A stretch of 47,842 bases of DNA from Deltaproteobacteria bacterium (lineage in GTDB: Bacteria; Myxococcota_A; Polyangia; Haliangiales; Haliangiaceae), in assembly GCA_025353585.1 (NCBI GenBank), contig JANXOM010000084.1, positions 1-47,842 on the forward strand, read 5' to 3'. Below, piece after piece: positions 42,557-47,842 of this stretch. Both the position numbers and the translations under genes were made by a program. The notes beneath the pieces were generated by a model that was not told the DNA's origin, searched no databases, and was given only the letters and a program-made list of their open reading frames with translations. Within the stretch, counting starts at the first letter, position 1, and each line of letters starts with the position of its first letter.

Positions 42557-42997
42557 TCAGCTCGACTTCTTGCGCTTTCCCTCGGACCCGAAGTACGTGC
42601 GAGACCGCTTCTCGCCCTTGCCTTTGAGCATGCCGTCCGCAATCAGCTTCTTGATCGGGAGGGCGAGGTCCTTTGTGGTGGTCCCCAGCTCCTTGTTGAT
42701 CTGCTCGATGCGGAGACCCGGGTTCTTCATCACGAAGTCGTGAAACTGGTCCGCCATCTTGTCCAGCTCGTCGCCGGTGCGCTTCTCGCCCTTGCGACGG
42801 CTCCCGCCGCCGCTGCTGCTGCTGCTGCTGGCGACGGCGCTGGCACCGGAGCCGCGCGGGCGACCGGGGCCGCGACGCGCGGGCGCGCCGGCGCCGAGTC
42901 CATTGAGCGAGTCCGCCACGGCCCGGCGCCAGAGCTCGCTGAGCTGCCCCACAAACCCCTCCACCAACTTCTGCACGTCGTTTTGATAGTCACTCAT
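42557..42997 (-). CDS. AT-hook plus winged-helix DNA-binding protein
   Basis: About 146 residues from ATG 42997 (MSDYQNDVQKLVEGF), with AGGA about 10 bp upstream; a longer start at 43069 is less likely. The N-terminal helix is followed by an AT-hook-like motif (RRGPGRPRGSG, with the GRP core) and a poly-Ser tract encoded by six CTG-complement repeats at 42813-42830. The C-terminal part (ELDKMADQFHDFVMKNPG, IEQINKELGTTTKDL, LPIKKLIADGMLKGKGEKRSRTYF) is a winged-helix domain, ending in a Lys/Ser tail. It is probably nucleoid-associated or a small transcription regulator. Related short AT-hook/winged-helix proteins are frequent in myxobacteria. Confidence 0.72.
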   Translation of the reverse strand: MSDYQNDVQKLVEGFVGQLSELWRRAVADSLNGLGAGAPARRGPGRPRGSGASAVASSSSSSGGGSRRKGEKRTGDELDKMADQFHDFVMKNPGLRIEQINKELGTTTKDLALPIKKLIADGMLKGKGEKRSRTYFGSEGKRKKSS

Positions 42998-43069
42998 TCG
43001 GATGTCCTGTTCGAGGGATTTCCAAGCTGGGAACGCGCTCATAACAGCATAGACCTGCGCGTTAGACAA

Positions 43070-44374
43070 CTAGTCTCGCGGAAATGCGGGCTCGAGATCG
43101 CTGAGAGTCGTGTAGATCACGGGGCCCAGATCCGCATTTGCTAGGTGCTTGTCGGAGTAGCTCAGGAAATCCTGGACGCGCTTCTGCTCGTCGGGCGAGT
43201 AGCTCGTGGACGGGTGAAATCCCATCATCAGGGAGATCGGCTTCACGAGGGGCGTCACGCCATCCCAGTTGGAGTCGAAGATTCCCGTCATCTCCGCCAG
43301 CGACACGTAGTCGATCATCACGCCGTTGTCCGGGACTTCGAGCATGTGGAGGAGGGGCGCGGCGTCGCCGCCGAGCGTGGCGTCCTGGGTCGGGTAGTAC
43401 GGCTGGCTCGTGTCGCCGATACGGGTCCAGTGCTCCATGCACCACGTGTAGAGGAGCTTGCCCTTCCACTCCTCGATCCGCGCCCAGTTGAGCGCGCTCG
43501 AGTCGGCCGTGTAGCCCTTGTCGTCGAGCGCGAGCGCCGTCTCCACGCCGAGCGTCCAGCCGCCGGCGCGGAACACGGTGGGACGACCGAGCCCGTTCGC
43601 GTCGAAGAGATCCGCGGCGTGGTCGAGGAGCGTGTGCATCTCGTCGCGCGAGTACGCGTCGAGCTCGATCGTGTATCCCGTGGTGTCGGTCGGGTAGACC
43701 GTCGATTTGTCCGTGACGCAGTCGACTCCAGCGTCCATCACGAAGTTGCAGTACGGGTGGATGTGCAGGCCGATCTCGTCGTGGTGGGTGTCGCGCTGGT
43801 TGACGAGCCAGGCGGCGATGGCGGCGCGGCGCTCGGGTGTCACCGCCGGGTCGGTGAAGGTGTACGGCCCGACGAAGTTCGTTATCTTGATCGGGTGATG
43901 GACGTGGAGTTGCTCGATATCGTTGAGCGCGACGTCGCCTGGATCGGAGAAGTCCCAGTCGGTGGAGACCATCACGTAGTACGGCGCGCTCCGATGAAAG
44001 GACGAGGCGGCAAACGCGGTGTCACCGCCATCGGCCGCGAAGATGATCGGCTGGACACCGGCGGCGACGGCCGTGAGCGACGTCGTCAGCGCAAACTCGC
44101 CGTCCTGCGGGACCAGGCGCTGCGGCGCGAGGTCGCCGACCCACGCGTCGACGAAGCTCGTGCCCACGGGCGCGTCGACGACGATCTTCAGCGTGTCGGC
44201 CCCGGCCGTGGCGGGGTTACCGATGATGTACCAGCGCCGCAGGCCGCGGATCTGGAACGCTGGGTCATTCGCGGCCGGCGCGGCCGGGCGCTGCGCCGCG
44301 GCGGGCGGATCCACGTTGTCGCCACACCCGATGACACTCAGCGCCACGACGGCCAGGAGGCTTGGAATCCGCAT
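43070..44374 (-). CDS. Polysaccharide deacetylase-like lipoprotein
   Basis: A 434-residue lipoprotein (MRIPSLLAVVALSVIGCGDN, Cys 17). After a beta-rich N-terminal domain (RRWYIIGNPATAG, DAWVGDLAPQRLVPQDGEF) the sequence has VMVSTDWDFSDPGD, GLHIHPYCNF and TVFRAGGWTLG in the order of the NodB motifs 1-3 (Asp-Asp, metal His-x3-His, Arg). The matches are loose, because HIHPYC lacks the spacing of HTxxH. I infer a NodB-related carbohydrate esterase or a distant relative on the cell surface. The extension MLGSAP to 44392 would place five residues before the signal and is not needed. It is divergent from the lipoprotein at 44431, with promoters in the 56-bp gap. Confidence 0.68.
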   Translation of the reverse strand: MRIPSLLAVVALSVIGCGDNVDPPAAAQRPAAPAANDPAFQIRGLRRWYIIGNPATAGADTLKIVVDAPVGTSFVDAWVGDLAPQRLVPQDGEFALTTSLTAVAAGVQPIIFAADGGDTAFAASSFHRSAPYYVMVSTDWDFSDPGDVALNDIEQLHVHHPIKITNFVGPYTFTDPAVTPERRAAIAAWLVNQRDTHHDEIGLHIHPYCNFVMDAGVDCVTDKSTVYPTDTTGYTIELDAYSRDEMHTLLDHAADLFDANGLGRPTVFRAGGWTLGVETALALDDKGYTADSSALNWARIEEWKGKLLYTWCMEHWTRIGDTSQPYYPTQDATLGGDAAPLLHMLEVPDNGVMIDYVSLAEMTGIFDSNWDGVTPLVKPISLMMGFHPSTSYSPDEQKRVQDFLSYSDKHLANADLGPVIYTTLSDLEPAFPRD

Positions 44375-44430
44375 CGGCGCGGACCCTAACATGGGCCCCT
44401 CACAATCCCCGTGCTAGTTTGGGCGGCCAG

Positions 44431-44976
44431 ATGAGAGCCTTTGCCGCGATGTTATTGGCGGTCTCCGGGATGACGCTGGCCGCCTGTGCGAGCACGACCG
44501 CGGAGGCGCCGCTCACGGTCGCGCTCGGCCAGCAGCGCGCCGCCGCGGAGAGCGACCTGCACGCGCACCAGTACTGTCGCAAGTCCAACGATCCGCCCCA
44601 GCGCCAGGAGGTCTATCCGCGCTGCGATCGGCCCGGGACGGAGTGGGGCGACTCGTGGGTCGCGGCCGTGTTCGAGCACGATCAGCTCGTCGAGCTGCGC
44701 CGCTGGGAGCGTTACGCCGACGACGCGCACGCGGTGGAGCGCTGGAACCAGCTCGTCGGCGATCGCTCGAAGCTCACGCCGCCGTCGGAGGCCGCCGCCC
44801 GGGCGCTCCGCGAGCGCGGCCTCTTGCAGCCGGGGACGCGCACGGTGCGCGCGTTCCAGGTCGATGACCGCACGATCGTCGGCATCTATCTGCTGACGCC
44901 GAGCGAGCCCGAGAACGCGACGGTGCTCGAGAAGATCTCGTTCCTGCCGGACCCGTCCGCGCCGGCGCAGAAGTAA
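44431..44976 (+). CDS. Small lipoprotein, unknown function
   Basis: A 181-residue lipoprotein from ATG 44431 (MRAFAAMLLAVSGMTLAACAST, Cys 19). The mature region, about 160 residues, is helix-rich with two Cys (HQYCRKSN, YPRCDRPGTEWG) and a recognisable centre (VFEHDQLVELRRWERY, WNQLVGDRSKLTPPS). Possibly a small outer-membrane assembly or turnover factor; I do not recognise the family. The next gene converges on it. Confidence 0.7.
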   Translation: MRAFAAMLLAVSGMTLAACASTTAEAPLTVALGQQRAAAESDLHAHQYCRKSNDPPQRQEVYPRCDRPGTEWGDSWVAAVFEHDQLVELRRWERYADDAHAVERWNQLVGDRSKLTPPSEAAARALRERGLLQPGTRTVRAFQVDDRTIVGIYLLTPSEPENATVLEKISFLPDPSAPAQK

Positions 44977-45015
44977 GCCTCGCCAGATCGGCGGGCCCAT
45001 CCCCGCGCGGAGCGG

Positions 45016-45888
45016 TTAGCGCGGGCCGGCGACGAGCGGGGTCGTGGACAGGTTCGCGAACGTCACGCCCTGGACGCCGGCCGGCATGCCGTTCTTGAAG
45101 TAGCCGCCGTCCGCCTTGCCGCCGGTCACGCCCGTGACAGCCGGCTCGAAGTCGTTCGTGTTGCCGTACCAGTTGTTGTTGGAGAGGTCGGCGTTGCTGG
45201 CGTACAGCATGATGCCGTACGACGAGCTCGCGACGTTGCTGTTCGTGATCTTGATGACCGAGCCCGCGGTCGCGTTGAAGTGCATGTCGCAGTGGGTGGT
45301 GTCCGAGCCGCGGGCCGCGTCCGTCGGCAGCCCGACGCCGATCTGAGAGTAGTCCATCGTGACCGTGCCGCCCGACATGACGAGGAAGTCGCCACCGGCG
45401 TGCGACAGGACGCTGTCCGTCAGGGTGACGGTGCCGCCGGTGACCGTCTCGATGCCGCCGCCCGTGTGGACCGCGTACGTCGCCGTCAGCGTGCCGCCGT
45501 TCGCGACATTGACGCCGACGCTGGTGAACGTGACGAGCGTGCCCTTCGCGCCCTGCTCGAGGAGCTTGCCGTTGACGGTGATGTTCGCGTCCCCCGTGAC
45601 GCCGGACTTCACGACCGTGCCCGGCGCGACCGTCAGGGTCACGCCCGGGCTGATGGTGACGGCGCCGAGGAGGTTGATCGTGCCGGTCCACGTGGTGTCG
45701 GCGGTGATCGCGCCGGAGATGCCGCCGCCGCCGCCGCCGCCGCCCCCCCCGCCGCTACCGCTTCCGTCACTACCGGTGTTGCTGCCGCCGGTGTCATCGC
45801 CACCGCCTCCGGTGGTCGGCGAACCGTCCGCACCGACAACACACGCAGCGAGGGGCAACGACAAGGCGAGGAGCAGGACCTTCTTCAT
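45016..45888 (-). CDS. Lipoprotein with poly-Gly linker and right-handed beta-helix-like domain
   Basis: A 290-residue lipoprotein (MKKVLLLALSLPLAAC, Cys 16). Residues 20-60 are Gly/Ser/Thr/Asp rich and end in a run of about eleven Gly. The rest repeats short strand-turn units of beta-helix type (ITADTTWTGTINLLGAVTIS, GVTLTVAPGTVVKSG, NGGTLTATYAVHTGG, SVIKITNSNVASSSYGIML), as in polysaccharide-binding or lyase-like surface proteins. The Gly run is coded by a CGC/GCC repeat at 45721-45742 followed by eight Cs (45743-45750), a tract prone to slippage. The catalytic activity is not evident. Confidence 0.75.
   Translation of the reverse strand: MKKVLLLALSLPLAACVVGADGSPTTGGGGDDTGGSNTGSDGSGSGGGGGGGGGGGISGAITADTTWTGTINLLGAVTISPGVTLTVAPGTVVKSGVTGDANITVNGKLLEQGAKGTLVTFTSVGVNVANGGTLTATYAVHTGGGIETVTGGTVTLTDSVLSHAGGDFLVMSGGTVTMDYSQIGVGLPTDAARGSDTTHCDMHFNATAGSVIKITNSNVASSSYGIMLYASNADLSNNNWYGNTNDFEPAVTGVTGGKADGGYFKNGMPAGVQGVTFANLSTTPLVAGPR
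45721..45751. repeat. Simple-sequence tract (GCC)n followed by C8
   Basis: Plus-strand GCC repeats from 45721 run into eight consecutive C at 45743-45750, inside the poly-Gly codons of the lipoprotein gene. A change in length by one base would frameshift the gene close to its signal peptide. Confidence 0.8.
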
Positions 45889-46009
45889 GTCATGATTGTA
45901 AAGCAACGGATGTGCCTGCGCGAAATGTGCAGCGCGCAGGGAGGCGCCCGAGATCGTTGATGTTTCGATCGCGGGTCGATCTGTGATCCGCGTCCCGATC
46001 GGGGGCCTG

Positions 46010-46027
46010 GGCCCCACCTGTGGGGCC
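46010..46027 (-). terminator. Hairpin 3' of the esterase gene
   Basis: GGCCCCA pairs with TGGGGCC across CCTG, 22 bp past the esterase stop. A smaller GGGGCC/GGCCCC stem overlaps it to the left. The rest of the 160-bp gap must hold the promoter for the beta-helix gene, whose AT-rich stretch (CATGATTGTAAAGC) lies just before the start. Confidence 0.55.
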
Positions 46028-46048
46028 TCTGGACGCCAGGTCCGTGGT

Positions 46049-47377
46049 TCAGCTCGCCGGGAACAAGTACTCGAGGAACCGCCAGGCGCGCGCCTTCCAG
46101 GCAAGCTCGTCGTGCGTCGCGTCAGGCTCCCAGTGGTAGCAAACGGCGCTGTCGCCGCGCGTGCAGGCCGGCGAGGTCGCGAGCGTCCAGCCCTCGTGGA
46201 CGAGCAGGTCGCGGACCTCGATCGTGTCCGCCGCGCCATCCGAGTCATCCGCCGGCTGGCCGCCGTGATCGAGGTACACGGCGAGCGGCTGCTTGCCGAG
46301 CGCGGGCATCTCGTCTCGCAGCGCGACGCCGGTGTCCATGCCGGGCCAGAACGCGCCCGATAGTGACGCGGCCGCGCCGTACGTCGCCGGGTAGCGCAGC
46401 GCGAGCTGCATCGACACGAGCCCGCCGAGGGAGCTGCCCGCGATCGCGAGCCGCGCGCTGTCACCCCGGACGAGCGCGAGCGCCTGCGGCTGGAGCTCGC
46501 GGACCTGGAAGTCCATGAAGGCCGTCATGGTGGCGGGGTCGAGGCCGTACTCGTTATTGCGCGCAGGGGTGTTGTCGGCCGCGATCACGATGATCGGCTC
46601 GACCTTGCCGGCCGCGATCTCCTGATCGAGCGTGACGTTGACTTCCCATCCGGTGTGACCAAAACAGCAATCGTGGTGGTCCCAGACATTCTGGCCGTCG
46701 TGCATGAACAGCACCGGATACTGCCGCGCTGCCGAGTCGGGCGCGTCGTACGCGGGCGGCAGGTACGCCGTGAGGGCGCGGCAGTTGCCGAGCGCGGTCG
46801 AGCACGCCTCGCCGAGCGCGACGAGGTGACCGACGCCGGAGTCCGGTGTGTCGAGCGCGCTGTTGCGACCGTCGGCGTTGCCGGTGAAGTCGTCGTACGC
46901 GAACGCGGGGTTCGCGGCGTCGAGCGACCACGCCTGCGTGGCGGGCGCGTAGAGCTTGTACGTGTGGAAGCCGCTCGGCACGGCCCCGACGGCGATCGTG
47001 AGCGACGCGTCGGCGCACAGCGGCGCGCTCGCGAGCGCGCTCGTCGACCAGGCGTCGAACGTGCCGGCGATCTGCGCGGGCGCCGCGGTGCGGAACAGCG
47101 CGCGTTGCGCCGCCCACAGCGGGCCGACGGCCGTGCGCGCGTCGAGCTCGGTGCGGAGCGCGGCGAGATCCGCGGCCGCGCAGGAGGTGGCCGCCTGATC
47201 GTAGAGCGCGAGCACGCAGGCCGCGCCCGCGGCGCCCGCGGGGCAGGCATCCGAAGCCGCGTCACGGCCAGCCCCGGCCCCGTCGGGGAGCAGGCCGCCG
47301 CTGGCGTCTGGACCGGCCGCCGGTGACCCGCCGCACGCGGCGACGGCGACCAGAGTGGCCGCGGCGTTGCGAATCAC
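46049..47377 (-). CDS. Esterase-D-family lipoprotein hydrolase
   Basis: About 442 residues if GTG 47377 is the start (VIRNAAATLVAVAAC, lipobox AVAAC); GTG 47416 is an alternative. A Cys-containing N-terminal region of about 100 residues (CPAGAAGAACVLALYDQAATSC, in two parts) and a beta-sandwich stretch (SGFHTYKLYAPATQAW, a carbohydrate-binding-like domain) lead into the hydrolase domain: YPVLFMHDGQNVWDHHDC, then EVNVTLDQE, the nucleophile in AIAGSSLGGLVSMQLALR (Ser of GSSLGG) and the candidate His in THDELAWKARAW near the end. This matches the enterochelin-esterase/esterase-D fold. It is probably a secreted carbohydrate or phenolic-ester esterase. Confidence 0.78.
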   Translation of the reverse strand: MIRNAAATLVAVAACGGSPAAGPDASGGLLPDGAGAGRDAASDACPAGAAGAACVLALYDQAATSCAAADLAALRTELDARTAVGPLWAAQRALFRTAAPAQIAGTFDAWSTSALASAPLCADASLTIAVGAVPSGFHTYKLYAPATQAWSLDAANPAFAYDDFTGNADGRNSALDTPDSGVGHLVALGEACSTALGNCRALTAYLPPAYDAPDSAARQYPVLFMHDGQNVWDHHDCCFGHTGWEVNVTLDQEIAAGKVEPIIVIAADNTPARNNEYGLDPATMTAFMDFQVRELQPQALALVRGDSARLAIAGSSLGGLVSMQLALRYPATYGAAASLSGAFWPGMDTGVALRDEMPALGKQPLAVYLDHGGQPADDSDGAADTIEVRDLLVHEGWTLATSPACTRGDSAVCYHWEPDATHDELAWKARAWRFLEYLFPAS

Positions 47378-47488
47378 AACGCCGACGAGGTCCAACCGCT
47401 TGATCGCTGGCGTCACGGGCGCACCACGAGCAAGAGTTACGCCGAGCCGAGGCGCTCCCACTCGTCGCGGAGCATCCCGAAGAACGCC
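47376..47488. repeat. 113-bp inverted repeat, left arm
   Basis: An exact reverse complement of 47730-47842, the last bases of the window, across a 241-bp loop. The arm covers the 5' end of the esterase and the last codons of the GNAT gene. Sequence identity of 113/113 and its place at the very end suggest a fold-back assembly artefact. Confidence 0.95.
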
Positions 47489-47729
47489 ACGTCGAGGTGC
47501 CGCTTGCCCTTGCGCGCGTGGCGCCGCTTCGTGCCCTCGTGGACCATGCCGAGCTTGGCGAGCACGTGGACCGACGGCTCGTTGCCCTCGAGGACCTGCG
47601 CGTAGATCCGCGCCAGCCCGAGCTCGCGAAACCCGAGGTCGACGAGCGCGCGCGCGGCCTCCGTCGCGTAGCCGGCGCCCCACGCCTCGGCGGCGAGCCA
47701 GTAGCCGAGCTCCGCGCGATGGGCGACGC
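47437..47729 (-). CDS. GNAT acetyltransferase, C-terminal part only
   Basis: The frame encodes ELGYWLAAEAWGAGYATEAA, then LVDLGFRELGLARIYAQVLEGN, SVHVLAKLGMVHEGTKRRHA and DVAFFGMLRDEWERLGSA before the TAA at 47437. This is the second half of a RimJ/RimL-like N-acetyltransferase, with the acetyl-CoA loop read as GAGYAT. The N-terminal about 70 residues are missing, because upstream of about 47729 the sequence is the inverted copy of the gene's own 3' end. What remains open there reads HHEQELRRAEALPLVAEHPEERR, an unnatural fusion. I treat the gene as truncated by the inverted repeat. Confidence 0.75.
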
Positions 47730-47842
47730 GGCGTTCTTCGGGATGCTCCGCGACGAGTGGGAGCGCCTCGGCTCGGCGTAACTCTTGCTCGTGGTGCGCC
47801 CGTGACGCCAGCGATCAAGCGGTTGGACCTCGTCGGCGTTGT
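47730..47842. repeat. 113-bp inverted repeat, right arm (window end)
   Basis: The right arm of the fold-back pair described at 47376-47488, perfect to the last base. After one mismatch the pairing continues for five more bases towards the loop (CGTCG), a possible microhomology at the junction. Confidence 0.95.

Overview
The window is about 48 kb of very GC-rich DNA from what looks like a Myxococcota bacterium, probably near Kofleriaceae/Haliangiales. The evidence is dense coding with NNC/NNG codon use, three eukaryote-like Ser/Thr kinases, many lipoproteins ending in a lipobox Cys, TolB-like propellers carrying CxxCH, and an IgGFc-binding-type surface protein. This is inferred from protein character only. 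The window looks like a whole contig: it opens inside a lipoprotein gene and closes in a 113-bp fold-back inverted repeat that breaks an acetyltransferase gene. || Layout. (1) 1-8.8 kb: lipoprotein fragment, MFS transporter and cobalamin-dependent methionine synthase metH on the minus strand; two small secreted proteins (one a broken hydrolase); cystathionine beta-synthase; a zinc-ribbon membrane protein. MetH and CBS both consume homocysteine. (2) 8.8-9.36 kb: non-coding repeats, namely half of a dispersed palindromic element, a 69-bp-arm inverted repeat and a 30-bp tandem duplication. (3) 9.36-13.5 kb: a coupled operon of Ser/Thr kinase, patatin-like protein and a second Ser/Thr kinase; the kinases are paralogues with an N-terminal membrane module. 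(4) 13.6-17.9 kb (minus): a tightly coupled five-gene operon of CheY-like regulator, CheX-like phosphatase, membrane CheA-like kinase (frameshifted near its N-terminus), outer-membrane porin-like protein and a small PstS-like binding protein. This is the best candidate for an undescribed system: a complete envelope-to-cytoplasm signalling unit. (5) 17.9-22.4 kb (minus): two paralogous TolB-like CxxCH lipoproteins on either side of a methyltransferase gene, translationally overlapped. (6) 22.6-26.6 kb: an alpha/beta-hydrolase lipoprotein and an IgGFc-binding-like lipoprotein. (7) 26.64-27.25 kb: mobile-repeat cluster, with a 204-bp element bearing perfect 43-bp terminal inverted repeats, then a ~240-bp palindromic element flanked by a perfect 98-bp duplication of the 3' end of the next kinase gene. 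(8) 27.2-37.6 kb: soluble Ser/Thr kinase, pyrB, an ABC-2 exporter pair, then a run of envelope proteins (barrel plus carboxypeptidase-regulatory-like domains, FecR-like lipoprotein, secreted lipoprotein, MCE-domain protein). (9) 37.6-44.4 kb (minus): MoaD-like protein, aldehyde:ferredoxin oxidoreductase, unknown protein, long-chain acyl-CoA ligase, AT-hook/winged-helix protein and a deacetylase-like lipoprotein. (10) 44.4-47.8 kb: small lipoprotein, beta-helix-like lipoprotein, esterase lipoprotein, truncated GNAT. || Recurring themes are ATGA/GTGA overlaps that indicate translational coupling, a paralogue-X-paralogue gene order seen twice, and palindromic repeats both between genes and apparently inside coding sequence (metH and the second kinase share an in-frame insert). 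No tRNA, rRNA, CRISPR array, transposase gene or prophage was found. All family calls rest on reading motifs by eye; no database search was run.
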